A DNA stretch of 64,000 nucleotides from Pseudogracilibacillus auburnensis (GCF_003201975.1 NZ_QJJQ01000014.1:62001-126000), one strand, 5' to 3'; shown: positions 16,899 through 26,730, numbered from the stretch's first letter. The notes: generated from the letters alone by a model not told the origin. A program made the numbers and translations.

Positions 16899-17525
16899 GT
16901 GTTGACCTTCAATTTTTTACGTCCGTTAAAAAAACTAGAAAATGTCTCTTCTATCGATTCCATACTTGAATTTTTACCAGAAGATCAAGATTATAAAATA
17001 ACAGTCATTGAAAAATTAATAGAAACTCGTAATAGGACAACAACGGAGGTAGTAGCTCAAAAAATGACTCCTGAAATGATACCCCCTTGCATCCGGCATA
17101 TTTGAGCAATGTAATGATGTCCTACATACGGCACACCAGACGGGTGACTCTAAGCAATCGCTTCATCAGGAAAACAACTTATTACCTTTCGTCCAAACGA
17201 GGATGTATGGGATGAAGAAGTGATGGAAGCTTTTCAAAATGAAGTTTCTTATCATCGGTATTGTGTAGGAAACGCCGTTCATATTACACAGCGAGTACGC
17301 ACATCAAGCACTGATGATCTAGTAAAAACAGTGGTCAATACTGGAAAAGCAGTCATGATGTCGATTTTAACTACACTTGTTCGGTTTGGTAGGTTAATTT
17401 TTGCCAACCACCTAGGAATGGAAGAATTGGGGAAAATGATTGTTTTAGGACCAGGCATTTGTCTTGTCTTAATCATTACATTATTATCAGCATTGTTTGC
17501 TATTTTTCGCAAAAAGGCAAAATAA
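16899..17525 (+). pseudogene. MMPL/RND-family transporter remnant
   Basis: The first fragment (NFLRPLKKLENVSSIDSILE ... FLPEDQDYKI) and the later frame (KQLITFRPNEDVWDEEVMEA and KTVVNTGKAVMMSILTTLVR, then FGRLIFANHLGMEELGKMIV) match parts of an MMPL exporter. The typical TG-A-LTT-GFG motif is seen. Large parts between are missing and the frame changes around 17100-17200, so the gene is dead by deletion and frameshift. It ends at a terminator. Confidence 0.75.
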
Positions 17526-17562
17526 AAACAGAGCTCTGCCACATTGGTAGAGCTCCGTTTTC
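17524..17562. terminator. Bidirectional terminator
   Basis: Stem AACAGAGCTCTGCC / GGTAGAGCTCCGTT with T runs on both sides, between the dead MMPL gene and the convergent peptidase gene. Confidence 0.85.
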
Positions 17563-17568
17563 ATTTGT

Positions 17569-19569
17569 TTATCTTATATACTTTTCAAACCAACGACAAA
17601 TATGATTCAGCCGTTCCATCCGTAGTTTCGGATCACCACTTCTACTTAATTCGTGATTCGCACCCGGAAAGCGGACAAATTCCACTTCTTTTTTCAAATG
17701 TTTAAGTGTAACAAATAATTGTTCCGCTTGTTCAATTGGACAGCGAAAATCCTGTTCACCATGTAAAATAAGTAACGGTGTCTCAACATTTTTAGCATAT
17801 TTTAGCGGGGAAATTTCCCATAATTTTTCTGGGTCATCTAGTAAGTCATGTCCATGTTCCCATTTATTAAAGAAATACCCAATATCACTTACACCATAAA
17901 AGCTAAGCCAATTGCTAATTGAACGTTGGGTCACAGCAGCTTTGAATCGATTCGAGTGACCGACAATCCAGTTCGTCATAAACCCGCCATAGCTTCCACC
18001 TGTTACACCTAGTCGTTCCTCATCAATAAAGGGAAAATTTTCAAGGGCATAATCAACTGCATTCATCACATCCAGGTAATCTTTCCCACCATAATCATGA
18101 CGGCATGCATTCACAAATTCTTGCCCATACCCATGACTACCACGTGGATTTGTATATAATACGACATAGCCTTTTGCCGCCAATACCTGCATTTCATGGA
18201 AGAATGTTTGCCCATACATCGCATGAGGTCCACCATGAATTTCAAGTACAAATGGGTACTTCTTTCCTTTTTCGAAACCGTATGGGCGAAGGAGCCACCC
18301 TTGGATATCCCAGCCATCCTCTGCTTTAAACTGGATTTCCTCTGGTTCTATAAGCTCAACTTCTGTTAGAAATGTTGCGTTTGCATTCGTTAACTTGCCT
18401 ATTTCATCTCCTCTTTTGAATGAATAATAATTACAAGGTTCTGTCGGACTACTAATTCCTACTACAAAACTTTCTTGTTCCATGTCATATGAAAAGCCAA
18501 AGACATGGTTATTATTTTTATATAATGTTTCTAGTTTACTAGATACGCTTACAGAATATAATCCTGTAGCACCATGGTCTGTTCCTAGAAAATAAATAGA
18601 TTGTTCATCTTTCGACCAAATAGGTCCCGCTTCAGAAGCTCCAATTCTCGTATCACCAATCATCGCATCTCCGAGTTCAAAGTCCCACTCTTCACTTAAA
18701 CATTTCCTTTCTCCTGATACAAGATCAAAAAGATACAATTCTGTTAAAGTTGCACTAGCATACGTTAAATCATTGCCAAAACATGCAATCTTCTCGCCGC
18801 TTGGAGAAAAGCTTGCTTCATAGTATATGCCTTTTTCTTTCGTTATTTTCGTTAATTCCTTCGTATAAATATTTACTGTATATAGATCATTCGTTAGTTC
18901 ATAATCTGCTTCTTCCTGTAAATTAGCAGCAAACAATACAGATCCATTTGGAGAAATATCTTGGTACGTATGATCAGCATCTGCTGTCGTTAATGGAGTA
19001 AATTGTTGTGTTTCAATATTGTATAAAATTAGTTGGCTTTTCTTTTCGTCTAAAAAACCACCCGCATCTGACTTATATGCTAAGCGACTAATAATCTTGG
19101 GCTGTTTATTGTTTTCTTCTTGTTCTTTTTGTCGTGCTTCTTTTGTTTGTTCCTCTTGGTTATGTATACAATCATCTTTTTCTAAACTTGCGGTAAATAT
19201 GATATAATTTCCATCTTTAGACCATGCTGGATTTGTAGCACCATTTTTGAATGTAGTTATTTGTTTCGCTTCCCCACCCCCTAAAGGTAGTCTCCAAATT
19301 TGTGGAATGCCACTTCGATCTGACTGAAAAACGACACTCGTACCGTCTGGTGAAAAACGAGGATGGCTGTTTCTTCCTTTTGTAAATGTCCATTGCCTTA
19401 TTTTTTCGTCTTTCATATCCTGATAAAAAAGTTGAGATTCATATTCTTTATCCGCATTGACCGTCGTTGAAACAAATGCATATCCATCGCCATTAGGAGC
19501 AAGTTGTGGATCACTATACACTTCAAAATTTGTTAAATCATCTACAGTAATTGCACGTTTTAAATTCAT
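17569..19569 (-). CDS. S9 family peptidase (YuxL-like acylaminoacyl/prolyl oligopeptidase)
   Basis: A 666-residue cytoplasmic serine peptidase. The N-terminal two-thirds hold WD40/TolB-like beta-propeller repeats (for example PRFSPDGTSVVFQSDRSG and EASFSPSGEKIACFGND). The alpha/beta hydrolase domain carries the nucleophile in GVTGGSYGGFMTNWI, the acid in LILHGEQDFRCP and the histidine in FPGANHELSRSG. The propeller restricts access to short peptides. Size and layout match YuxL of B. subtilis. An 82-residue membrane gene lies 14 bases upstream in the same direction. Confidence 0.93.
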   Translation of the reverse strand: MNLKRAITVDDLTNFEVYSDPQLAPNGDGYAFVSTTVNADKEYESQLFYQDMKDEKIRQWTFTKGRNSHPRFSPDGTSVVFQSDRSGIPQIWRLPLGGGEAKQITTFKNGATNPAWSKDGNYIIFTASLEKDDCIHNQEEQTKEARQKEQEENNKQPKIISRLAYKSDAGGFLDEKKSQLILYNIETQQFTPLTTADADHTYQDISPNGSVLFAANLQEEADYELTNDLYTVNIYTKELTKITKEKGIYYEASFSPSGEKIACFGNDLTYASATLTELYLFDLVSGERKCLSEEWDFELGDAMIGDTRIGASEAGPIWSKDEQSIYFLGTDHGATGLYSVSVSSKLETLYKNNNHVFGFSYDMEQESFVVGISSPTEPCNYYSFKRGDEIGKLTNANATFLTEVELIEPEEIQFKAEDGWDIQGWLLRPYGFEKGKKYPFVLEIHGGPHAMYGQTFFHEMQVLAAKGYVVLYTNPRGSHGYGQEFVNACRHDYGGKDYLDVMNAVDYALENFPFIDEERLGVTGGSYGGFMTNWIVGHSNRFKAAVTQRSISNWLSFYGVSDIGYFFNKWEHGHDLLDDPEKLWEISPLKYAKNVETPLLILHGEQDFRCPIEQAEQLFVTLKHLKKEVEFVRFPGANHELSRSGDPKLRMERLNHICRWFEKYIR

Positions 19570-19583
19570 TATATTCCCTCCGA

Positions 19584-19832
19584 TTAGTGATTTTTCAGCT
19601 TTCTTTTACTTAATTGTAAGATTGTTAGAGCAACGACAAGTGAAGTAAGTGATATAACTAATACTGGAATCAAATGCACACTTCCAAAAGCTACTTGAGT
19701 TTGTAAATGAGTTCCATTTTCCCCCATAAAATCGGGTGTGAAGAACATGGTTAATAGAAATCCCGAAATAAGTTGAAGAACAAAATAAGCGATCATAAAG
19801 CTCATCATAAACAAGATCATTTTTTTTAACAT
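19584..19832 (-). CDS. Small two-segment membrane protein, 82 residues
   Basis: Hydrophobic stretches near residues 5-30 and 50-72 and a basic tail SKRKLKNH. The ATG has AAAAGGTGAAGTC before it. It ends 14 bases before the YuxL-like peptidase, so the two may share a transcript. I do not recognise a family. Confidence 0.6.
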   Translation of the reverse strand: MLKKMILFMMSFMIAYFVLQLISGFLLTMFFTPDFMGENGTHLQTQVAFGSVHLIPVLVISLTSLVVALTILQLSKRKLKNH

Positions 19833-19988
19833 GACTTCACCTTTTTCCTTGGTAGTTAACTTTTAGTTTATAGTAAATTAGCTATGTAAAAAAATAATCA
19901 GACCATTAAAAATAGAACGAGCGGAAGGATCAACCTTTACTCATGATCACCTTCTATTTTATTACTTTACAATGGAAATATGTAACAA

Positions 19989-20424
19989 TCACGACAAATT
20001 GTTGTATTTTTTTAACTTCTCGTCTAATTTAATTCGCGGATTTTCTTTTAGTAAAACGTTGATACATTCCGTCTCATTTTTAGGTGATATATAAATCACA
20101 TCATACTTGCTATAATGTAATTCTAGCCTATCAATGGATAAAGCTGGTGCTGATAGTATATTTTTTACTTTTCTAATTTGTTTAATGTCACATACCTGTA
20201 CCTTCTTTTTGAAAGGGCCGCAGCGAACCCTCAACTCTCCATCAATCATTTGATAGCTTGACAAACCAAAGCCACAATAGTAGTCCAATTGTGCAAAGTA
20301 AAAAAATCGATCCTAGATAACTATTACTAGACTTTACATCATACACCAATGAAACAATAAATATTAAAATAAAACCCCAAATGAGCAAGATAAACCAACT
20401 ATCTTTTTTAGATGGAAAATACAT
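19989..20424 (-). pseudogene. PH-domain membrane protein split by a one-base frameshift
   Basis: ATG 20424 (AGGAAG eight bases before) reads YFPSKKDSWFILLIWGFILI and a second membrane segment ending LLLWLWF, then runs out of frame and stops at 20242. Shifting frame at about 20256-20265 lets reading go on as SYQMIDGELRVRCGPFKKKV ... LSAPALSIDRLELHYSKYD ... YISPKN to 19989. That is the usual order of the small Bacillus membrane proteins with a PH-like domain. One base is in excess there. Real mutation and sequencing error cannot be told apart here. Confidence 0.75.
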
Positions 20425-20442
20425 TACAATCACTTCCTATTG

Positions 20443-21159
20443 TTACATTTCATCCAATACGAGCAAAAATTCTTTGATTGTATGAATAAATCTATCATAA
20501 TCTGGCACCCATAACTCATGACCAGAATCCGAGAATTCTACCACAGACACATTTTTTAAATGATGTTTGTATTGTTCTACATCTTCCATTTGTAAAAGCG
20601 CATGTTCTGTTCCACCTTTTAGAATTAAGACAGGACATAGTAAACTCGAAAGCTCTTTCCACAAATACGTTTCCACTGAATCCCTTTGAATCTCTTGAAT
20701 GACATGGGATCGTTCAGTTCCCAGTATCCCTTTAGATATAATTCCATCTACCCATGTTTGCGGAATAGAAGGATATTTTGCGGGATAGTCACAAATGATT
20801 AGTCCTTTTATTTGCTCTGAGTTGCGCACAACGAATGAAAGTGCATAAGGAACTCCCATTGAATAGGCCATCATGCAATAATCTTTTACATTGCTTTTTT
20901 CTACCACAGATTGAATGTCTGAAACATGATCTTCCAATGTATACCCCGTTTGAGGTGCATCGCTTTTTCCCATTCCTCTAAGACTAAGAGCAATACTACG
21001 CCTCGGAGAGAAATACTTCATTTCCTCTTGAAACTGTTCAGCAAACCCTAAAGCTCCTGGAATATAAACAAAAGGTGTTAAGTTCGGATCATCATTAGTT
21101 GAGTCAAGATAATGAATAGTAACCTCGTCTTTTTTTGCATAACAATCTATTATTGACAC
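20443..21159 (-). CDS. Alpha/beta hydrolase
   Basis: A 238-residue hydrolase of the alpha/beta fold. The oxyanion region VYIPGALGF is near residue 32, RGMGKSD is the typical motif of the group, the nucleophile elbow is AYSMGVPYA near residue 100 and the histidine is in FSDSGHELW near the end. GTG 21159 follows AAGGAGGAATTTTT. Substrate unknown. The broken PH-domain gene starts 18 bases after its stop. Confidence 0.85.
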   Translation of the reverse strand: MSIIDCYAKKDEVTIHYLDSTNDDPNLTPFVYIPGALGFAEQFQEEMKYFSPRRSIALSLRGMGKSDAPQTGYTLEDHVSDIQSVVEKSNVKDYCMMAYSMGVPYALSFVVRNSEQIKGLIICDYPAKYPSIPQTWVDGIISKGILGTERSHVIQEIQRDSVETYLWKELSSLLCPVLILKGGTEHALLQMEDVEQYKHHLKNVSVVEFSDSGHELWVPDYDRFIHTIKEFLLVLDEM

Positions 21160-21424
21160 AAAAATTCCTCCTTCTGTCTCACATATAGCTTAGTGTTTTT
21201 CTAGTAGCAAAAATGAACGTAGAAGACAAAAATAAAAATTAACCTTAGTCGGTTGATTCCAAAAAACCCGCTATTCCTGGACAAACTGCCGTTAAAACTT
21301 AATTAGTCAACGATCCCTATTTATTTAAACAATAGCTCTTTAAGTTAAGGTGCAAAATCAGTTAAATCAGTAAATAACATAAAAATGACAATAAGCCAAA
21401 AAATAAAAAACGATGAGGATAAGA

Positions 21425-21655
21425 TTAATGATAGGAAGGGAATGAGTTTTTTCTCGTTTTTCTGGCTAACCCAATGATAGATAATACAATACCTACTCCT
21501 GTCAGAAAAAACGTCACATAATCTCCTAGTAAACTACCAATCTTAGCTATTCTTGTCAGGGTGATAAAAACGATGAAAAAGCATATGATCCCGATAAATA
21601 AGGAGGCAAAGCTTAGGAAGCTATATTTCTTTTGTATAGCACTATTATTTTCCAA
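21425..21655 (-). CDS. Small membrane protein, 76 residues
   Basis: Two hydrophobic stretches, SFASLFIGIICFFIVFITL and VTFFLTGVGIVLSIIGLA, followed by a basic end RKTRKN. TTG 21655 is preceded by AAAGGAGCTCTTAG. The pattern is common for small Bacillus membrane proteins of unknown role. The spaces on both sides (21160-21424 and 21656-21945) show no supported feature. Confidence 0.6.
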   Translation of the reverse strand: MENNSAIQKKYSFLSFASLFIGIICFFIVFITLTRIAKIGSLLGDYVTFFLTGVGIVLSIIGLARKTRKNSFPSYH

Positions 21656-21945
21656 CTAAGAGCTCCTTTCACAATTACTTGGATAAAACTGTCTATTTAA
21701 CCAAAATGATACGCTAAAAACAGAAAAAATGAAAGAGGAAAAACACCTATCCACTCGTAATATATAAGCGTAATGAATAAAAATCATCTTCTTCAAATTC
21801 ATCCAAATTTGGGTGCATTTCTTGAAATTTATGAACGTTACATTCCCATCCTTTCATTAATAATGGCTTTCATCGAAAAATATGTTACGATTAGAAAAGA
21901 AGTATCATTCTATATGAGTAATTAGTTAAGGAGAATTTTTAGTAA

Positions 21946-22701
21946 ATGAATTATAAAAACAAAACAGTTGTCCGCTCCATGGACATTTTAAATTTATTTA
22001 TCGAACATACAGAGCTTACATTTCAAGAAATAATTGATTTATCAGGAATTCCAAAAACCTCCGTTTACCGTATGCTTACATCACTGGAAGAAATGCAGTT
22101 TTTAGAAAAAGGTTCTGATTTAAAGTACCGACTTGGACTTATTTTTCTTAAATTTGGTTCCCTCGTATCCTCACGAATTGACCTTAGACAAGTTGCATAT
22201 CCTGTAATGAAAGAGTTGCATGATGATGTAGAAGAAGCGATAAACTTAATTGTAATTCAAGGGGAGGAAGCCGTTTATATTGAAAAAATTGATCTAAAAC
22301 AGAAGGTTCGTTTGTTTACGGCGGTCGGGAGAACAAGTCCCCTGTATGCAGGTGCATGTTCACGAATTATTCTTTCTTTCCAATCAGATGAAAAAATTCG
22401 TGACTACGTTGAAAAAACAGAATTACGAAAATTTAGCGAAGGAACAATTACAGATAAAGAAGAGCTATATAAATTAATTGAAAAAGCTCGAAATGATGGG
22501 TATACTGTCAGTTATTCTGAATTAGAGACCCACACTTCTTCTGTTGCTGCACCAATCTTTGATCATAATGGTAATGTCATTGCCGGACTTAGCATTGCGG
22601 GTATAGAAGCAAATTATCAAGAAGACAATGTAACTATTTTTTCAAAAAAGGTTATTGAAGCTGCTAATGAAATATCATTCCGGTTAGGTTATATGAAATA
22701 A
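21946..22701 (+). CDS. IclR-family transcriptional regulator (KipR-like)
   Basis: A 251-residue regulator. The N-terminal winged helix (ILNLFIEHTELTFQEIIDLS, then GIPKTSVYRMLTSLEEMQFL) and the C-terminal IclR effector domain with RTSPLYAGACSRIILS and SSVAAPIFDHNGNVIAGLSI are clear. It is convergent with and next to the pxp/biotin carboxylase operon; in B. subtilis the related kipR sits in the pxp (ycsF-kip) operon. It is the best candidate to bind the two matching 21-bp sites at 26411 and 26596 in the divergent promoter region. Confidence 0.9.
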   Translation: MNYKNKTVVRSMDILNLFIEHTELTFQEIIDLSGIPKTSVYRMLTSLEEMQFLEKGSDLKYRLGLIFLKFGSLVSSRIDLRQVAYPVMKELHDDVEEAINLIVIQGEEAVYIEKIDLKQKVRLFTAVGRTSPLYAGACSRIILSFQSDEKIRDYVEKTELRKFSEGTITDKEELYKLIEKARNDGYTVSYSELETHTSSVAAPIFDHNGNVIAGLSIAGIEANYQEDNVTIFSKKVIEAANEISFRLGYMK

Positions 22702-22722
22702 GGTAATGGACCTATTCATTTG

Positions 22723-22770
22723 AAAAAAACGCATGAAATCAGTTTAAAAACCTGATTTCATGCGTTTTTA
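22723..22770. terminator. Strong bidirectional terminator
   Basis: Seventeen-base stem AAAACGCATGAAATCAG / CTGATTTCATGCGTTTT with a nine-base loop and flanking A and T runs, between the IclR gene and the convergent biotin carboxylase gene. Confidence 0.9.
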
Positions 22771-22828
22771 CTTTCGCGAATCATACCAAAATCAATTCGT
22801 TTTCAACTTATGTCCCAGTTCTTCGCTC

Positions 22829-24181
22829 TTATTCCTCTGTTGCATAAAATTCGTCCAAAAAACTTGTATTGAAAATACCGTCTAAAAAGACTTCATCACG
22901 TAACAAGTTTTTAAAAAATGGAATGGTCGTCTGAATTCCTTCAATGGTAAAGTGATCAAGTGCTCGCTTCATTTTTAAGATTGCATCTTCCCGGTCTTTG
23001 CCATGAACAATAAGTTTTGCAATTAACGAATCATAGAAAGGTTGCACAGTGTACCCTGAAAAAACAGCTGAATCAACACGAACTCCAAATCCACCCGGCA
23101 CAATAAATTGATGAATCTTTCCAGGTGATGGCAGAAAATGATTGGTAGGATCTTCCGCATTGATTCGACACTCAATAGACCAGCCATCTATTAAAATATC
23201 TTCTTGATTTATTTCTAACTCTAATCCAGATGCAATACGAAGTTGTTCTTTCACTAAATCAATGCCTGTAACCATCTCTGTTATTGGATGTTCAACTTGA
23301 ATTCTTGTATTCATTTCCATAAAATAAAAACGGTTGGTTGAATGATCAAAAATAAATTCAACTGTACCGGCGCCAACATAATGAACAGCTTTTGCAGCTT
23401 GTACAGCAGACTCTCCCATTCTTTTTCGTAATTCCTCTGTCACTACAGGTGATGGGGTTTCTTCAATCAGCTTTTGCATTCTACGTTGAATCGTACAATC
23501 CCGTTCCCCTAAATGAATCGTATTTCCATATGTATCTGCCAATATTTGAATCTCTATGTGACGAAAGTCTTCAATGAACTTTTCAATATATACACCCGGA
23601 TTACCAAACACTGTCGCCGCTTCCTGCTGGGTAATTTCTAGTTCACTTTTTAAACTTTTACCATCATGGACAACTCGAATCCCTTTTCCACCACCACCAG
23701 CTGTTGCTTTTAGAATGACTGGAAACCCAATTGCATCCGCAATGTTTACAGCCTCTTCATAGCTCTCAACGATCCCACTTGACCCAGGAGTAATTGGCAC
23801 TCCTGCTTCTTTCATCGTCTTTCTCGCTATATCTTTTACACCCATTTTTCGAATCGAACTTGCCGATGGTCCGATAAATGTAATATTACATTTTTTACAA
23901 ATCGAAGCGAATTCAGCATTTTCCGCCAAAAATCCATATCCAGGGTGGATCGCGTCAACCTTGGTCAATGTAGCAATATGTAATATATTTTCGATGTTCA
24001 AATAACTATCTTTAGAAGGTGGTGGTCCGATACAGTATGCTTCATCAGCTAACATCACGTGGAGTGAATTTCTATCTACTTCAGAAAAAATAGCTACGGT
24101 CTTTATCTTTAGCTCCTTACAAGCTTGAATAATTCTTACAGCAATTTCTCCACGATTTGCAATTAATACTTTTTTCAGCAT
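22829..24181 (-). CDS. Biotin carboxylase (AccC-like)
   Basis: A 450-residue ATP-grasp biotin carboxylase. It begins [20 protein letters not shown], has the glycine loop [14 protein letters not shown], the catalytic segment [20 protein letters not shown] and the metal/biotin site [23 protein letters not shown] 24181 fits the family start better than the GTG nine bases upstream. It ends the pxpB-pxpC-bccp-bc operon. Being fused in order with KipI and KipA relatives, it probably serves a dedicated amide or oxoproline carboxylation and not fatty acid synthesis; this is an inference. Confidence 0.93.
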   Translation of the reverse strand: MLKKVLIANRGEIAVRIIQACKELKIKTVAIFSEVDRNSLHVMLADEAYCIGPPPSKDSYLNIENILHIATLTKVDAIHPGYGFLAENAEFASICKKCNITFIGPSASSIRKMGVKDIARKTMKEAGVPITPGSSGIVESYEEAVNIADAIGFPVILKATAGGGGKGIRVVHDGKSLKSELEITQQEAATVFGNPGVYIEKFIEDFRHIEIQILADTYGNTIHLGERDCTIQRRMQKLIEETPSPVVTEELRKRMGESAVQAAKAVHYVGAGTVEFIFDHSTNRFYFMEMNTRIQVEHPITEMVTGIDLVKEQLRIASGLELEINQEDILIDGWSIECRINAEDPTNHFLPSPGKIHQFIVPGGFGVRVDSAVFSGYTVQPFYDSLIAKLIVHGKDREDAILKMKRALDHFTIEGIQTTIPFFKNLLRDEVFLDGIFNTSFLDEFYATEE

Positions 24182-24182
24182 A

Positions 24183-24656
24183 TTATTCACTCACCCTTAC
24201 GGTAAATAAAGGTTGTCCATACTCAATGATTTGTCCATCTTCTACTAATACTTCAACAATTTCTCCATTTACATCAGAGGAAATTTCATTTAACAACTTC
24301 ATTGCTTCAAGTATACAAACTGTATCACCCTTCTTTATTTTTGTACCAATTTGAACAAATGGTTTCGCCTCCGGATTAGCACGCGAATAAAATGCTCCTA
24401 TTATAGGTGCTGTTATTTGATGATCATTTTCTGCGGGATCCTTCTCCTCATTTTTTTCTTTTTTAGGTATTGAGCTAATTGGTTCCTCCGTTTCTTCTGA
24501 GGACAGTTCCCACGTTCCTTCTCCATCATTTAATTGCAATGATTTTGCATCTTGCTTTTGGTAGTAAAGTTTAAAATCGCCTTTTTCTAACTTTAAGATG
24601 TCAATTTTTGATTTTTCTATTAGGTCCACTAGTTCTTTTATTTCATTTATTTTCAA
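24183..24656 (-). CDS. Biotin carboxyl carrier protein (AccB-like)
   Basis: Encodes 157 residues. The biotin-accepting motif [11 protein letters not shown] places the modified Lys at residue 120, with the usual second half [20 protein letters not shown]. The N-terminal 80 residues are an acidic linker of low complexity ([20 protein letters not shown]). TTG 24656 follows GGGAGGAAAAAAA and overlaps the end of pxpC by 14 bases. It delivers carboxybiotin from the biotin carboxylase just downstream to a transferase, which here would be the KipI/KipA pair. Confidence 0.9.
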   Translation of the reverse strand: MKINEIKELVDLIEKSKIDILKLEKGDFKLYYQKQDAKSLQLNDGEGTWELSSEETEEPISSIPKKEKNEEKDPAENDHQITAPIIGAFYSRANPEAKPFVQIGTKIKKGDTVCILEAMKLLNEISSDVNGEIVEVLVEDGQIIEYGQPLFTVRVSE

Positions 24657-25662
24657 TTTTTTTCCTCCCTGTTAGGTGTGCTTTGAAATATATCCCCATT
24701 TTTAATTCATACATATCCTTTTCTTGTTGAATCAATAAGTTTTCTGCTTCATCAATGGAGACAACTTCAAATTTTATTTGTTGATTTGGTTGTAATTGTG
24801 CTAATCGTGGTAAATCTACTGAAATGACTTGACCAATTTTTGGATAACCACCTGTTGTTTGGCGATCGGCCATTAAAATAATTGGCTGACCTTTAGAAGG
24901 AACTTGAATAGTACCATAAGTAACTCCTTCTGATAGTAATTCAAATTCTTCTTTTAATTGAAGTTTTTTTCCTTTTAGTTGGTACCCCATTCGATCAGCG
25001 TGAACTGTTAATGTATATAGGGTTTCTACGAATGCCTGTTGACTTTTATCATTAAATTTTTCAAACTCAGCCCCTTGTATAATACGGATCGATTGTGGCT
25101 TTTGACAAGGATAAAAAGAAGCATGATTAACGGACCAAGAAAAAGGTATTTTTGTCTCTTCTAACTGTGAAATAAAGTAGTTCGCTTGATTGCTTATTTT
25201 TCCACATGTTAGAATATCTCCCTTTTGAAGTTGCCTTCCTTTAAATCCACCTAATTTAGCGGGAATATAAGTACTTTTACTGTTCATTACTTTAGGAACA
25301 TTTAAACCACCAGCAAATGCAATATATGCCCGTGTCCCCGATTTTATTCCATTAAATTGTAATACTTGCCCTTTTTTAACTAAGATTGGTCGCCACATTA
25401 ATACTGGTTTATCATCTATTGTCGGTTGTAAACAGCCACCCGTAATGGCGATTAGGTGGTCTTCATTAAAGAAGAGTTTTGTACCAAACATCGTTACTTC
25501 AATTGTACCCTCATTCTCTTTATTTCCTACAAGAATATTAGCAATTCGAACTGCAAAAATATCCATTGCACCACCGACGATTACCCCATATTTTTGTAAG
25601 CCGTATCTTCCTAAATCTTGAATGGTAGCTAAAAAACCCGCTTGAAGTACTTTAATACTCAT
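24643..25662 (-). CDS. pxpC: 5-oxoprolinase subunit C / KipA (biotin-dependent carboxyltransferase domain family)
   Basis: A 339-residue KipA_AHS2 protein. It begins SIKVLQAGFLATIQDLGRYG, then GVIVGGAMDIFAVRIANILV, ITGGCLQPTIDDKPVLMWRP and, near the end, PIILMADRQTTGGYPKIGQV, all typical. ATG 25662 has AAGGAG seven bases before; an 11-codon upstream extension has no site. It overlaps pxpB by 11 bases. With PxpA and PxpB it should open 5-oxoproline to glutamate using ATP. The same fold is the carboxyltransferase of urea carboxylase, which matters because carrier and biotin carboxylase genes follow. Confidence 0.9.
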   Translation of the reverse strand: MSIKVLQAGFLATIQDLGRYGLQKYGVIVGGAMDIFAVRIANILVGNKENEGTIEVTMFGTKLFFNEDHLIAITGGCLQPTIDDKPVLMWRPILVKKGQVLQFNGIKSGTRAYIAFAGGLNVPKVMNSKSTYIPAKLGGFKGRQLQKGDILTCGKISNQANYFISQLEETKIPFSWSVNHASFYPCQKPQSIRIIQGAEFEKFNDKSQQAFVETLYTLTVHADRMGYQLKGKKLQLKEEFELLSEGVTYGTIQVPSKGQPIILMADRQTTGGYPKIGQVISVDLPRLAQLQPNQQIKFEVVSIDEAENLLIQQEKDMYELKMGIYFKAHLTGRKKIENK

Positions 25663-26392
25663 TGTTTTTCTCCTTATATGAAAAATATTCTTCACGAGTG
25701 ATAGGAGTAAACCTAACTCTATCTCCAGGTTGCAATAATGTTGGCGAAGACAATTCTGGATTAAATAAATTTACCGGTGTCCGACCAATCACTTGCCATC
25801 CCCCCGGCGTTTCTATAGGGTAAACGCCGGTTTGTTCGCCAGCAATCCCTACAGAACCGGCTGGAATTGCTGGGCGTGGTTTCTCTTTTCTAGGAGTAGA
25901 TATTCTCTTATCAACTCCACCGAAAAAAGGAAAACCTGGAGCAAATCCAAGCATATATACTAAGTATTCCTTTTCTGTATGTAGCTCTATCACCTTTTCG
26001 GAAGGTAGCTTATTATAAGTTGCTATATATTCCAAATCAGGGCCAAATTCATTTCCATACAAAACTGGTATTTCAATAAACCTTTTTTGTGGTAACTCAT
26101 TATCATTTATTCTTTCCATATAATCCTTCATCCGATCACTTACTTGCTTAAATGAACTTTCAAATTGACTAGCTGAATTTTTTAATCGAATTGTAACTGG
26201 ATCATAATAAATGGTTACATTATTATAGCTAGGAACTACCTCTATAAACCCGTCAAATGGGTCATTTTCAATTAAATCTACTAAATTAATTATTTTTTTA
26301 TGTAAAATGGTGCTAATTCCTTCTCCCAGTTGAATCACAAGTGCTGAATCTCCTAAAGGACGAATACTAACTCCATTTTGCTCCGTTTTCAT
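25652..26392 (-). CDS. pxpB: 5-oxoprolinase subunit B / KipI
   Basis: A 246-residue KipI_AHS1 protein: SIRPLGDSALVIQLGEGIS near the start, VYMLGFAPGFPFFGGVDKR and IPAGSVGIAGEQTGVYPIET followed by PGGWQVIGRTPVNLFNP. ATG 26392 has AGGAG nine bases upstream, better than the TTG codons in front of it. In B. subtilis KipI is also known as an inhibitor of the sporulation kinase KinA, but its general role is as a 5-oxoprolinase subunit. It is first in the leftward operon and has a 21-bp operator-like site immediately upstream. Confidence 0.9.
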   Translation of the reverse strand: MKTEQNGVSIRPLGDSALVIQLGEGISTILHKKIINLVDLIENDPFDGFIEVVPSYNNVTIYYDPVTIRLKNSASQFESSFKQVSDRMKDYMERINDNELPQKRFIEIPVLYGNEFGPDLEYIATYNKLPSEKVIELHTEKEYLVYMLGFAPGFPFFGGVDKRISTPRKEKPRPAIPAGSVGIAGEQTGVYPIETPGGWQVIGRTPVNLFNPELSSPTLLQPGDRVRFTPITREEYFSYKEKNNEY

Positions 26393-26410
26393 TAACAACA
26401 ACTCCTATCA

Positions 26411-26431
26411 AGTTTCAATATTCGGTACTAA
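26411..26431 (-). promoter_or_regulatory. Operator-like site before pxpB
   Basis: This 21-bp stretch matches the one at 26596-26616 at about 16 positions in direct orientation, including the shared end TCGGTACTAA. It lies 19 bases before the pxpB start. Binding by the IclR regulator at 21946 is inferred. Confidence 0.55.
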
Positions 26432-26595
26432 TGTTTTATAAAGCGGATACATTTTAATTATAAATTGTTTCAAACAAAATACAAGTTTGAACGTAAAAAG
26501 TTCACACTATTATATCCTTTTAAATAATTATTTAATAATAATTCTTCACATGTATAAATTTATATGCTAGAATGAATTTAATATTTCAAAACCAA

Positions 26596-26616
26596 GGTTC
26601 CGATTATCGGTACTAA
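26596..26616 (+). promoter_or_regulatory. Operator-like site before the TRAP operon
   Basis: Contains the near-palindrome TTCCGATTATCGGTA (CCGAT-N-ATCGG) and ends in TCGGTACTAA like the site at 26411. It lies about 115 bases before the dctP start. Two copies facing two divergent operons suggest coordinated control by the IclR regulator at 21946. Confidence 0.6.
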
Positions 26617-26730
26617 ACCATTTGAAAACGTTGACATTATAATTGGGTTTCTATATGAGGAGTGATGCAAAAATATATTAATAGGTCAGTAAACGTCATA
26701 AATAAACTAACAATTCAGGGGGAAACAATT

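Noticed and set aside
22829-24656. Reading the biotin carboxylase and carrier as the main acetyl-CoA carboxylase
   Set aside because: They overlap with kipI/kipA-type genes and stand far from any efp-accBC context, so a dedicated role is more likely, although not proven.
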